Below, in pieces: positions 1-7,884 of a stretch of DNA of 64,000 bases (within the stretch, counting starts at the first letter, position 1; each line of letters opens with the position of its first letter). Source of the DNA: DASWJZ01 sp963739005 (GTDB lineage Bacteria > Pseudomonadota > Alphaproteobacteria > Rhizobiales > Afifellaceae); the NCBI GenBank assembly GCA_963739005.1, contig CAVTYQ010000008.1:124001-188000 (forward strand). The letters run 5' to 3'. Below the pieces are notes generated by a model. The model made no database searches. It saw only the letters and a list, made by a program, of their open reading frames with translations, and was not told where the DNA came from. The translations under genes and the position numbers were made by a program.

Positions 1-1
1 G

Positions 2-1222
2 CTGGAGCGGCCGATGATCCCGGTGCTCGCCAGGATGGAGCGGCGCGGCATCAAGGTCGACAGGCAGATCCTCTCGCGCCTGTCGGGAAGCTTCGCGCAG
101 AAGGCGGCGGCGGTCGAAGCGGAGATCTACGAGCTCGCCGGCCAGGAATTCAACATCGGCTCGACCAAGCAGCTCGGCGACATCCTCTACGGCAAGATGG
201 GGCTCGCCGGCGGCAAGAAGACGAAGACCGGTCAATGGTCGACGGACGTGAAGGTGCTCGAAGAGCTCGCCGAGGAAGAAGGCGTGCCGATCGCGCGGAA
301 GATCGTCGACTGGCGGCAGCTGACGAAGCTCAAATCGACCTACACCGACGCGCTGCCGGGCTACATCCATCCGGAGACCGGGCGTGTCCATACCGACTAC
401 GCGCTCGCCTCGACTTCGACCGGACGGCTCTCATCGTCGGAGCCGAATTTGCAGAACATCCCGGTCCGCACCGAGGAGGGCCGCGCCATCCGCCGCGCCT
501 TCATCGCGGAGGAGGGTCACAAGCTCATCTCCGCCGACTACAGTCAGATCGAGCTTCGCGTGCTCGCGCACATGGCCGAGATACCGCAGCTGGTGAAAGC
601 CTTCGACGAGGGGCTCGACATCCATGCGATGACGGCGTCGGAGATGTTCGGCGTGCCGGTCGAAGGCATGGACCCGAACGTGCGGCGGCGCGCCAAGGCG
701 ATCAACTTCGGCATCATCTACGGCATCTCCGCCTTCGGGCTCGCCAACCAGCTCGGCATCCCGCGCGGCGAGGCTGCGGACTACATCAACCGCTACTTCG
801 AGCGCTTCCCCGGCATCCGCGACTACATGGACAAGACCAAGGCGTTCTGCCGCGAGCATCTCTACGTGGAGACGCTCTTCGGCCGGCGCGCGCACTATCC
901 CGACATCCGCGCTTCGCAGCCGTCGCTTCGAGCTTTTCAGGAACGCGCGGCGATCAACGCGCCGATCCAGGGCTCCGCCGCCGACATCATCCGCCGCGCG
1001 ATGATCCGCATGGACGAGGCGCTCGAAGCAGCGAAGCTAAAGGCGCGGATGCTCCTGCAGGTGCACGACGAGTTGGTGTTCGAGGTTCCGGATGAGGAGG
1101 TGGAAGCGACGATCCCCGTGATCCGCAGGGTGATGGAGAACGCCGCACTGCCGGCAGTCGAGCTGCGCGTGCCACTCCATGTCGATGCGCGCGCCGCCGA
1201 CAATTGGGAAGAGGCGCATTAG
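2..1222 (+). CDS. polA: DNA polymerase I, C-terminal part (5' end outside the window)
   Basis: This is the polymerase domain of DNA polymerase I, which fills gaps and replaces RNA primers during repair and lagging-strand synthesis. The frame is open from base 2 with no start needed: residues before the first Met (LERPMIPVLARME) already match PolA, so the gene begins upstream of the window. Family A motifs appear in order: TGRLSSSEPNLQNIP, motif A (SADYSQIELRVLAH), motif B (RRRAKAINFGIIYGIS) and motif C (LLQVHDELVFEVP), ending in the usual NWEEAH-type tail. About 406 residues are visible. The proofreading and 5'-nuclease domains, if present, lie upstream. The frame is intact and the identification is secure. 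Confidence 0.97.
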   Translation: MERPMIPVLARMERRGIKVDRQILSRLSGSFAQKAAAVEAEIYELAGQEFNIGSTKQLGDILYGKMGLAGGKKTKTGQWSTDVKVLEELAEEEGVPIARKIVDWRQLTKLKSTYTDALPGYIHPETGRVHTDYALASTSTGRLSSSEPNLQNIPVRTEEGRAIRRAFIAEEGHKLISADYSQIELRVLAHMAEIPQLVKAFDEGLDIHAMTASEMFGVPVEGMDPNVRRRAKAINFGIIYGISAFGLANQLGIPRGEAADYINRYFERFPGIRDYMDKTKAFCREHLYVETLFGRRAHYPDIRASQPSLRAFQERAAINAPIQGSAADIIRRAMIRMDEALEAAKLKARMLLQVHDELVFEVPDEEVEATIPVIRRVMENAALPAVELRVPLHVDARAADNWEEAH

Positions 1223-1259
1223 CGGGCGCCTCACGCAGCGCGGGCGCGGAAATCCTAGC

Positions 1260-1367
1260 TCAGAGCCAGTTCAGGAGCATGAACGTGTAGTGCCCATGGA
1301 ACATGATCCAGTCGAGCGCCGCGGATCCTGCCGCAAAGGCTTCGATGGCGAATGGAACCCCTTGCAT
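1260..1367 (-). CDS. Candidate 35-aa small membrane-like protein
   Basis: A short frame in the 367-base gap between polA and the DoxX gene. It starts with ATG at 1367, preceded by GGAG about 5 bases upstream (CAGGAGAACGGTC then ATG), and stops at TGA 1262-1260. The peptide begins MQGVPFAIEAFAAGSAALDW and ends in a short hydrophobic stretch (YTFMLLNWL). I do not recognise it. Good ribosome-binding-site spacing and a hydrophobic, alanine-rich composition favour a real small protein; its length alone could arise by chance. The rest of the gap (1368-1589) shows nothing I can name. Confidence 0.35.
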   Translation of the reverse strand: MQGVPFAIEAFAAGSAALDWIMFHGHYTFMLLNWL

Positions 1368-1589
1368 GACCGTTCTCCTGCCACCCCGCCACTAACCTAG
1401 GACGGAGCGGCGAAGACGGCGAGAAGTACCAAAATTTGGAGTCGCTCTTACGTGTGCGCCGTCGAATACGTTTGATTTGAATTTTCCACGAATTCACCAA
1501 GCCGAGGCCTTCGGCGCGAGTTGCGCTGCATCAAAGCCGGGGCGCGCTCCCTCCCCTATGCGCGGAGGACACCTTCGGAGCGACCGGCC

Positions 1590-2066
1590 ATGCCCACGCG
1601 TTTCCAGCCTGCTTTCGTCTTTCTCTTCCGCTTGGCGATGGCCTGGACCTTCCTCTACGCGGCGTCGCGCCAGGTGCTCAATCCGAACTGGAACGTCTCC
1701 GACTTTCTCTCCGGCACCGCCACATTCCATGACGTCTACGGCGTTTTCATCGGCGCCGCGGTGGCGTCGATCGTGAGCTTCCTCGTCGCCTGGGGGCATC
1801 TCCTGATCGGGATCTCGCTGCTCATCGGGCTGATGGTGCGGGTGAGCGCCACGATCGGCGCGGTGCTGATGCTGCTTTACTGGGCGGCCTTCATGGATTT
1901 CCCCTATGTCGGCGGCAGCGACAACTTCGTCATCGATTTCCACTTCGTCTACGCGGTGATCCTCCTCTTCCTCGTCGCGGCGCGAGCGGGCCACGTCTTC
2001 GGGCTCGATTCCGCCGTGGCGCGGGCGAGCGAGCGGCATCCGGCGTTGCAGGCGCTCTTCGCGTAG
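1590..2066 (+). CDS. DoxX-family small integral membrane protein
   Basis: A 158-residue membrane protein with about four hydrophobic segments and the DoxX/TQO-subunit layout: an N-terminal LFRLAMAWTFLYAASRQV segment, then a conserved WGHLLIGISLLIGL segment, then two further helices. DoxX proteins are linked to quinone or thiosulfate oxidation in archaea and to redox stress in bacteria; the function here is not determined. ATG at 1590 is chosen because GGAG lies about 9 bases upstream (CTTCGGAGCGACCGGCC) and the hydrophobic region starts soon after; in-frame codons further upstream encode a charged, non-conserved stretch. It stands alone, convergent with the exported-protein gene downstream. 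Confidence 0.75.
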   Translation: MPTRFQPAFVFLFRLAMAWTFLYAASRQVLNPNWNVSDFLSGTATFHDVYGVFIGAAVASIVSFLVAWGHLLIGISLLIGLMVRVSATIGAVLMLLYWAAFMDFPYVGGSDNFVIDFHFVYAVILLFLVAARAGHVFGLDSAVARASERHPALQALFA

Positions 2067-2079
2067 GACAAGGCGGCGC

Positions 2080-2940
2080 TCAGAAGCGGTCCGTATCGTC
2101 CTTGGCGAGCTCTTCGAGCGCGTCGGAATCGGCGACGAACTTTTCCGCGCCGGCGTCCCAGCGCCAGGTCGCCGAGACGGTGCGCGCGTGGAGCGTCGGG
2201 TGCTTCTCGTTGTCGCCGCACATCCCTTCATAGTTCTCGTCCTGCGCGACCACCTCGTCGAGGACGCTGGCACGGACCCCCGCATAAGGCTTTCCAGGAT
2301 CGGGCACGGTGTCGAACGAGGACGTCTGGCGGTGCTTGAACTTGCAGTTCCAGTCGCTGAAGGCGAGGACGTCGCCGATCGCGGCGATCCTGTCGTTCCG
2401 TATGAAGAGGAACTCGGTCACCTCGGAATCCTGGTTCGAATTCGAACGCGTGTTGCGGACGAGGATCGCCTGGTCGTCGGCGGACAGGTCGAGAAGCGGC
2501 GGATCGCCGAAGATAGTGAACTGGTCGTAGCTCGCGTCGGCGATGTCGAGGAGTTTCGGGGTCGGCGCATCGTCGTAGAGGGCGAGCGCGGTGAAGCTCT
2601 CGGCGCGGTCGCCGCCGTCGCCGAGATCGACAAGGAGCGCGAGCTGCTCCTTGCCCTCAGCGCGAAGGGCGAGCGCGGTCACATGATCGATCGTCACAGG
2701 CTCGCCGGCGTCGGCGCTCCACTCCCCGTCGGCGAAATGGAGTTCCGCGGCGAGATGTCCGGCGGCGCTGCCGTCCTTGGCCGGCGCAAGATCGGGCGCG
2801 ATCTGGCGGACAAGGTCGAGATAAGCGAGGCCGGGATGCCCGGGGACAGCGTCGCTCAGGCCGGCGGAAACGATCTCGGCCGCGCTCGCTTTCGCAAGCA
2901 GCGCGCAGCAAAGCAGAACAAACGCGGCAGCGCTCCGCAT
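2080..2940 (-). CDS. Exported protein of unknown function
   Basis: A 286-residue protein with a clear Sec signal peptide (MRSAAAFVLLCCALLAKASA, likely cleaved after ASA-A), so it is probably periplasmic. The mature part is acidic, with several Asp-rich turns and no membrane segment. Two cysteines in the C-terminal half (DWNCKFKH and EGMCGDNEKH) could form a disulfide. I recognise no catalytic motif or family. It ends 14 bases from the convergent DoxX gene and lies downstream of the EI24-type membrane gene on the same strand, 33 bases away, so the two may be cotranscribed. Confidence 0.6.
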   Translation of the reverse strand: MRSAAAFVLLCCALLAKASAAEIVSAGLSDAVPGHPGLAYLDLVRQIAPDLAPAKDGSAAGHLAAELHFADGEWSADAGEPVTIDHVTALALRAEGKEQLALLVDLGDGGDRAESFTALALYDDAPTPKLLDIADASYDQFTIFGDPPLLDLSADDQAILVRNTRSNSNQDSEVTEFLFIRNDRIAAIGDVLAFSDWNCKFKHRQTSSFDTVPDPGKPYAGVRASVLDEVVAQDENYEGMCGDNEKHPTLHARTVSATWRWDAGAEKFVADSDALEELAKDDTDRF

Positions 2941-2973
2941 TGCCGGAACTCCCTCTCGGCAGCCGGCGTGACG

Positions 2974-3654
2974 CTACCCGAAAACGCGGGGAGCGCCAGG
3001 GCCTGCAATGCGCTTTTCGAGATGCACCATGAAGGCGGTGGCGAAGAGCGGGCCGAGGAGATTTACGACGGGAATCGCGAGGAAGAGCGCAATCAGAAGC
3101 CCGGCCGCGAAGACGGTGCCGGCGTTGCGACGCCTGATCCGCCGCGCCGCCGTCTCGTCGTGGTGGCGGAGCGCGGCAAGCTCGAAATATTCACGGCCTA
3201 GGAGGTAGGCGTTGGCCGTGAGGAAGATCAGGAAGCCGAAGCCGAGGATGAGCACGAGCGGCAGCGCGACGGCGTTCACGAGAAGCACGATTCCGAGAAA
3301 CTTGATCGCCATGACGAGGGAGAGTGCGAGCGGCTGCGCGCGGCCGGGCGGATCGGTGGGGTAGTGGGTCCGCTCCACGACCTCGGCGACGTCGTCGAGG
3401 AAGAGGCCGGCGAAGAGCGCGGCGACGGGCGCTACGAGAAAGCCCAAGCCCACGAGAAGGCCGACGCCGGTCATGATTTCGAGCGTCGCATCGAGCCAGT
3501 GCCAGGGCGTCACGACGTAATGCGCGACGACCCATTCAAGCGCCAGCCAGAGCACGACGAGGAGCGCGATGGTGAGCGTCAGCGCCTTCATAAGCACGCC
3601 GCGGAACGGCGGCGAGAGGATATCGCGGAGGGCAAGGATTGCGGCCTCGAGCAT
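2974..3654 (-). CDS. EI24/CysZ-like membrane protein
   Basis: A 226-residue polytopic protein with four to five hydrophobic segments. It opens with LEAAILALRDILSPPFRGVL, the amphipathic N-terminal signature of the EI24 domain family (sulfate transporter CysZ and relatives). Also typical are a central GFGFLIFLTANAYLLGREYFELAALR block and a glycine-rich final helix ending HLEKRI. CysZ imports sulfate for cysteine synthesis, but distant EI24 members in alphaproteobacteria are uncharacterised and no sulfur genes are adjacent, so sulfate transport is only an inference. It starts at ATG 3654; a second Met at residue 22 is possible but would remove the conserved N-terminus. Confidence 0.7.
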   Translation of the reverse strand: MLEAAILALRDILSPPFRGVLMKALTLTIALLVVLWLALEWVVAHYVVTPWHWLDATLEIMTGVGLLVGLGFLVAPVAALFAGLFLDDVAEVVERTHYPTDPPGRAQPLALSLVMAIKFLGIVLLVNAVALPLVLILGFGFLIFLTANAYLLGREYFELAALRHHDETAARRIRRRNAGTVFAAGLLIALFLAIPVVNLLGPLFATAFMVHLEKRIAGPGAPRVFG

Positions 3655-3686
3655 TGTTCAGTGCACCTTTTCGTTCGCATATCAGC

Positions 3687-3817
3687 AACCTCATCCTGAG
3701 GTGCAATGCCGACATTCGTCGGCGCTGCCTCGAAGGAGGCTCCAGAAGGCGTTTGGAACACACGTGGTGCCTGCTTCGAGGCTCCGCTTCGCGGAGCACC
3801 TCAGCATGAGGGAGGTT
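3687..3817. repeat. Intergenic palindromic repeat, about 131 bp
   Basis: A long imperfect palindrome between the EI24 gene and the kinase gene. Its ends, AACCTCATCCTGAGGTGC (3687-3704) and GCACCTCAGCATGAGGGAGGTT-like (3796-3817), are inverted copies, and the centre carries GCCTCGAAGGAGGC-type and GGCTCCGCTTCGCGGAGC stems. The CATCCTGAGG...CCTCAGxATGAGG pattern is one I know as a highly repeated intergenic element in Hyphomicrobiales genomes. No transposase is present. It may fold in RNA and act as a transcript-end structure. Confidence 0.7.
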
Positions 3818-3846
3818 GGGAGCTATATGCGACGCCCCTCCCCCAG

Positions 3847-3869
3847 CCCCTCCCCACGAGGGAGAGGGG
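3847..3869. repeat. CCCCTCCCC-type hairpin repeat
   Basis: A short inverted repeat: CCCCTCCCC, a short loop, then GAGGGAGAGGGG. The same family recurs at 6486-6508 and, in shorter forms, at 20152-20167 and 63251-63273, always between genes. It is probably a small palindromic repeat of unknown role; it has no T tract and so is not a typical terminator. Confidence 0.55.
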
Positions 3870-3940
3870 AGCCGGCAAGGCGATTTGCCATTCCGGCAGC
3901 GATTCGCTAGGCGGACGGGTCATTTCTCGGGCGGGGACCC

Positions 3941-4942
3941 ATGGCGGCGGCAAAACTCGATGTGCTGACGATCGGCAACGCGATCGTCGACGTGCTCGCG
4001 CACACGGAAGAGGATTTTCTCGTCCGCGAGAAGCTGGTGAAAGGCTCGATGCGGCTGATCGACGGCGCCGAGGCCGACCGGCTCTACGACCACATGGGCG
4101 CCGCACAGCTCATCTCCGGCGGCTGTGCCGGAAACACGGCGGCGGGCGTCGCCTCCTTCGGCGGGCGCGCCGGCTTCATCGGCAAGGTGGCGGACGACGA
4201 GCTTGGCCACTTCTACCGCCACGACATGATGGCGCTTGGGATCGCCTTCCCGACCGCGCCCCTGACCGACCGCACGCCGACGGCACGCTCGATGATCCTG
4301 ATCACGCCGGACGGCGAGCGCACCATGAACACCTACCTCGCCGCCTGCCAGGAACTGACCCCGGCGGACATCGACAGGAAGACGGTCGAGAGCGCCGCGA
4401 TCACATATCTCGAAGGCTATCTCTGGGACCCGCCGAAGGCCAAGGAGGCGTTCCGCATCGCCGCCGGGATCGCGCACGGCGCCGGACGCAAGGTGGCGAT
4501 CACGCTGTCGGATTCCTTCTGCGTCGACCGCTTCCGCGACGAGTTCATCGAGCTGATGCGGAGCGGCACGCTCGACATCGTCTTCGCCAACCGGCACGAG
4601 GCGCTGTCGCTCTACCAGACGAGCGACTTCGAGACCGCCGTCGAATGCCTGGCGCGCGACATCCCGCTCGCCGTCGTCACCATGAGCGAAGCGGGTTCGA
4701 TGGCGGTAGCGGGCGGCAACCGCGTGATGATCCCGGCGGCGCTCGTCGATCGCCTCGTCGACCTGACCGGCGCCGGAGACCAGTATGCCGCGGGCTTCCT
4801 CTACGGCCTCGCGCACGGCTTTCCGCACGAGGTCTGCGGCCGGCTCGGCTCGCTCGCCGCGGCGGAAGTGATTTCCCATGTCGGCGCGCGGCCGGTCGAT
4901 TCCCTGAGGCAGCTCGCTGGCCAGGCGGGACTGGCAGCATAG
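3941..4942 (+). CDS. Adenosine kinase-like PfkB-family kinase
   Basis: A 333-residue ribokinase/PfkB-fold kinase that transfers phosphate from ATP to a sugar or nucleoside. It has the N-terminal DVLTIGNAIVDVLA strand-loop, the glycine motif ISGGCAGNTAAGVASFGG (PfkB signature 1) and the C-terminal DLTGAGDQYAAGFLYG (signature 2), whose Asp in GAGD is the catalytic base. Alphaproteobacterial proteins of this form are usually annotated adenosine kinase; fructokinase-like activity cannot be excluded by reading. The start ATG at 3941 lies just before the conserved domain. The MBL hydrolase gene follows after 28 bases on the same strand. Confidence 0.88.
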   Translation: MAAAKLDVLTIGNAIVDVLAHTEEDFLVREKLVKGSMRLIDGAEADRLYDHMGAAQLISGGCAGNTAAGVASFGGRAGFIGKVADDELGHFYRHDMMALGIAFPTAPLTDRTPTARSMILITPDGERTMNTYLAACQELTPADIDRKTVESAAITYLEGYLWDPPKAKEAFRIAAGIAHGAGRKVAITLSDSFCVDRFRDEFIELMRSGTLDIVFANRHEALSLYQTSDFETAVECLARDIPLAVVTMSEAGSMAVAGGNRVMIPAALVDRLVDLTGAGDQYAAGFLYGLAHGFPHEVCGRLGSLAAAEVISHVGARPVDSLRQLAGQAGLAA

Positions 4943-4970
4943 GCTTTCAGCGCGTGGCGGCCGAAGCGTC

Positions 4971-5882
4971 ATGAACCCGGAAAGGGAACCGGAGCGGCCG
5001 TCGGAGATGCCGCCATCGGACTTGGGGCCCGACCGTCTCGTGCTGCTTGGGACGAAAGGGGGCCCGCGCGTCGCGAACGGCCGCTCAAACCCGGCGAATC
5101 TTCTCATTGTCGCGGGCCGGCCCTACGTCACCGACTGCGGCTACGGCGTGACGCGGCAACTGGTGCGGATCGGCATGCCACTCGCGGCGCTCCGCACGAT
5201 CTTCATCACCCACCACCACGCCGACCACAATCTCGAATACGGCAATTTGATCATGAACGCCTGGGGGCGGGGCCTGTCGCAAAGGGTCGATGCCTACGGG
5301 CCGGTGGGGCTCGCTCGCATGACGAAGCTCTTCTTCGAGCTCAACGAATTCGACATCGAAATCCGCGTCGCGGACGAGGCGCGGCCCGACATCCGTAAGC
5401 TCGTCCGCGTGCATGAAATCTCCGAGAACAGCGTCGTGCTGCGGAACGATGACGTGACGGTCACCGCGTTCAAGACGCCGCATCCGCCGATCGTCGAGAA
5501 CTTTGCCTACAAGTTCGAAACGAAGGACGCTGTCGTCGTCTTCTCGAGCGACACCGAATACAACCCGCGGCTCGCGGAATTCGCGCGAGGCGCCGACATC
5601 CTCGTGCACGAGGCGCTCTACGAGCCGGGCGTCGACGCGCTCGTCTCGCGCATCCCGAACGCCGCGACGCTGAAGGCGCATCTCATGGCGGCGCACACGA
5701 CAACGGAGGACGTCGGGCGGATCGCCGCTCAGGCAGGGGTGAAGACGCTGGTGCTCAACCACCTGGTGCCGGGCGACGACCCGGCGATCACCGACGCGAT
5801 GTGGGCGGAGGGGGTGAAGAAGCAATTCTCGGGGCGGGTGATCGTCGGCGCGGATTTGATGCGGTTTCCCCTCGGCGGGTGA
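4971..5882 (+). CDS. MBL-fold metallohydrolase, RNase Z/arylsulfatase-like
   Basis: A 303-residue metallo-beta-lactamase-fold protein. The zinc-binding THHHADHN motif is at residues 80-87, followed by the HPPI and SSDTEYN elements and a C-terminal LVLNHLVPGDD segment. These are features of the RNase Z/ElaC-like branch, where the second histidine cluster coordinates the other zinc. There is no signal peptide, so it is probably cytosolic. The substrate is unknown: tRNA 3' processing is unlikely without the RNase Z exosite arm, and phosphodiester or sulfate-ester cleavage is possible. It may be cotranscribed with the upstream kinase gene. Confidence 0.8.
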   Translation: MNPEREPERPSEMPPSDLGPDRLVLLGTKGGPRVANGRSNPANLLIVAGRPYVTDCGYGVTRQLVRIGMPLAALRTIFITHHHADHNLEYGNLIMNAWGRGLSQRVDAYGPVGLARMTKLFFELNEFDIEIRVADEARPDIRKLVRVHEISENSVVLRNDDVTVTAFKTPHPPIVENFAYKFETKDAVVVFSSDTEYNPRLAEFARGADILVHEALYEPGVDALVSRIPNAATLKAHLMAAHTTTEDVGRIAAQAGVKTLVLNHLVPGDDPAITDAMWAEGVKKQFSGRVIVGADLMRFPLGG

Positions 5883-5909
5883 ATCGGGTACATCTCACCA
5901 AGGCGCAAA

Positions 5910-6227
5910 CTACGGCGGCCGCTTCGTAAGCTCGGCTTCGAGATTCTGCCTCCGATGCAGAACACGGACGATTTCCACGGTATCGCCGCTCAAGCGGTAG
6001 AATAGAATATATGGACGTACAAGGACTGCCCGCAACCCCGGCGCGAGATCATCTCGGGAACGCTACAGGCGTGGGCGATCGGCAACCTTCGCTCCCGCGG
6101 CTGAGATTTCACGGAGAAGCCTGTTTGCGACTTCACGGGAGGCTACGTCGGTGTAGTAGCGCCAAATCCGGCGCAGGTCCTGCTTCGACGCTGAAGACCA
6201 CTTCGGACACCGCTCAGCTCCCGCCAT
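5910..6227 (-). pseudogene. ParE-type toxin gene interrupted by an in-frame TAG
   Basis: Read from ATG 6227 the frame encodes 54 residues (MAGAERCPKWSSASKQDLRR at the start, then IWRYYTDVASREVANRLL, a ParE/RelE helix). It then meets TAG at 6065-6063. The same frame continues without shift for 50 more codons encoding the expected second half: RSRDDLAPGLRAVLVRPYIL, FYRLSGDTVEIVRVLH, then a stop at 5910. The two halves together make a full-length ParE of about 105 residues, so one nonsense codon has broken the gene. It overlaps the antitoxin gene by 14 bases, as in intact parDE operons. Confidence 0.8.
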
Positions 6228-6432
6228 GCTCAGCGTTGAGCTCTTTGATAAGACCCTCGATGTCGAGCGGCGTGCCTAATCCCGCGTCGAGCTCGTCGAT
6301 GCCGATCTGAAGCTCGGCGCGAAGCTTTGCCATCGCGTCGATCCGCTCCAGCAGCTCGCGGCCGAGCGCATCCTGGGCAGCCTCGGGAAGCTCGGCGGCC
6401 TTCGCCAGCGCAAGTTCCAATGTCCGGGTCAT
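6214..6432 (-). CDS. ParD-like antitoxin of a type II toxin-antitoxin module
   Basis: A 72-residue acidic, helical protein (MTRTLELALAKAAELPEAAQ..., ending with the pattern LDAGLGTPLDIEGLIKELNA). The tail resembles the toxin-binding region of ParD-type antitoxins, which neutralise ParE by wrapping around it. It directly precedes and overlaps the broken parE. The antitoxin frame is intact, so this is a remnant module in which only the toxin is lost. Family assignment rests on context plus the tail motif. Confidence 0.65.
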   Translation of the reverse strand: MTRTLELALAKAAELPEAAQDALGRELLERIDAMAKLRAELQIGIDELDAGLGTPLDIEGLIKELNAEHGGS

Positions 6433-6485
6433 GGTGTCAGCTTAGCAAGAACGGCGCCCGGAAGCCACGCATGGCGTTTCCCCCT

Positions 6486-6508
6486 CCCCTCCCCACAAGG
6501 GGGAGGGG
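6486..6508. repeat. CCCCTCCCC-ACAA-GGGGAGGGG hairpin repeat
   Basis: A near-perfect inverted repeat with a 4-base loop, 12 bases past the hslU stop on the hslU strand. It is the same family as 3847-3869. It could stabilise or end the hslVU transcript, but there is no U-rich tail on that strand. Confidence 0.6.
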
Positions 6509-6519
6509 TTCTCTGGAGC

Positions 6520-7884
6520 CTACAGGATGAAGCGGGAGAGATCGGCGTTCCTCGCGAGATCGCCGATGTGCTTCTCCACGTAGGCGGCGTCGATCACGAT
6601 CGTCTCGCCGGCGCGGTCGGTGGCGCTGAACGATATCTCGTCGAGGATGCGCTCCATCACCGTCTGCAGGCGGCGCGCGCCGATGTTTTCCACCGAGGCG
6701 TTGACCTGCACCGAGATGCGAGCGACCGCGTCGACGGCATCGGGGGTGAAGTCGAGCGTCAGCCCTTCCGTCTGCATCAGCGCCTTGTACTGCTTGATGA
6801 GGCTCGCCTCCGTCTCGGTCAGGATGCGGCGGAAGTCATCCTCCGTCAGCGCGTTCAACTCGACGCGGATCGGCAGGCGGCCCTGCAGCTCGGGCAAGAG
6901 GTCCGACGGCTTCGACACGTGGAATGCGCCCGATGCGATGAAGAGGATGTGGTCCGTCTTCACCGGCCCGTGCTTGGTGGCGACGGTGGTGCCTTCGACG
7001 AGCGGCAGAAGATCGCGCTGCACGCCCTCGCGTGACGGGCCGCCGGAGATGTCGCTCCGCGCGGCGATCTTGTCGATCTCATCAAGGAAGACGATGCCGT
7101 CATTCTCCACCGCGCGGATCGCGTCGGCGACCAGCACCTCCTGGTCGAGCAGCTTGTCGGCCTCCTCGTCGATCAGCAGCGCATAGGAATCCTTGACGCT
7201 GACCTTGCGCGCCTTGGTGCGGCCCTGGCCGAACGCCTTGCCGAGCATCTCGCCGACATTCATCACGCCGATCGAAGCGCCGGGCATCCCCGGCACCTCG
7301 AAGGCGCCCATCGGGTTCGAGGTGTCCTTGACCTGGACCTCGATCTCCTTGTCGTCGAGCTCGCCGCCCCTCAGCCGCTTGCGGAAGCTCTCACGCGTGG
7401 TCGGGCTCGCATGCTCGCCGACGAGCGCGTCGAGCACCCGCTCCTCGGCCGAGAGATGCGCGCGCGCCTGCACCTCGCGGCGCTTCTCGTCGCGCACGAG
7501 GGTGATCCCGATCTCGACGAGATCGCGGATGATCTGCTCGACGTCGCGGCCGACATAACCGACCTCGGTGAACTTGGTCGCCTCGATCTTGATGAAGGGC
7601 GCGTTGACGAGCTTGGCAAGGCGGCGGGAAATCTCCGTCTTGCCGACGCCGGTCGGGCCGATCATCAGGATGTTCTTCGGCAGAACCTCCTCGCGCATCG
7701 GGCCCTTCAGCTGCTGGCGACGCCAGCGGTTCCTGAGCGCGATGGCGACGGCGCGCTTGGCGTCGTTCTGGCCGATGATGAAACGGTCGAGCTCGGAAAC
7801 GGTTTCGCGCGGCGAGAACGCCGCCTTTCCGTCCATCGCCTCCACTTCCGGTTCCATCCTGGTCACCATGCTAGCGGTCGGCAT
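6520..7884 (-). CDS. hslU: ATP-dependent protease ATPase subunit HslU (ClpY)
   Basis: A 454-residue AAA+ unfoldase that feeds proteins into the HslV protease chamber in the cytosol. The N-terminal FSPRETVSELDRFIIGQ segment, Walker A (GPTGVGKTE, residues 76-84), the GYVGRDVEQIIRDL pore-loop region, Walker B (VFLDEI, about 265-270) and sensor II region (NIGARRLQTVMERI) are present. The C-terminus LSRFIL is the family's HslV-docking tail. ATG 7884 has GGAGG about 6 bases upstream and overlaps the end of hslV by 14 bases, so the two are translationally coupled. Confidence 0.97.
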   Translation of the reverse strand: MPTASMVTRMEPEVEAMDGKAAFSPRETVSELDRFIIGQNDAKRAVAIALRNRWRRQQLKGPMREEVLPKNILMIGPTGVGKTEISRRLAKLVNAPFIKIEATKFTEVGYVGRDVEQIIRDLVEIGITLVRDEKRREVQARAHLSAEERVLDALVGEHASPTTRESFRKRLRGGELDDKEIEVQVKDTSNPMGAFEVPGMPGASIGVMNVGEMLGKAFGQGRTKARKVSVKDSYALLIDEEADKLLDQEVLVADAIRAVENDGIVFLDEIDKIAARSDISGGPSREGVQRDLLPLVEGTTVATKHGPVKTDHILFIASGAFHVSKPSDLLPELQGRLPIRVELNALTEDDFRRILTETEASLIKQYKALMQTEGLTLDFTPDAVDAVARISVQVNASVENIGARRLQTVMERILDEISFSATDRAGETIVIDAAYVEKHIGDLARNADLSRFIL

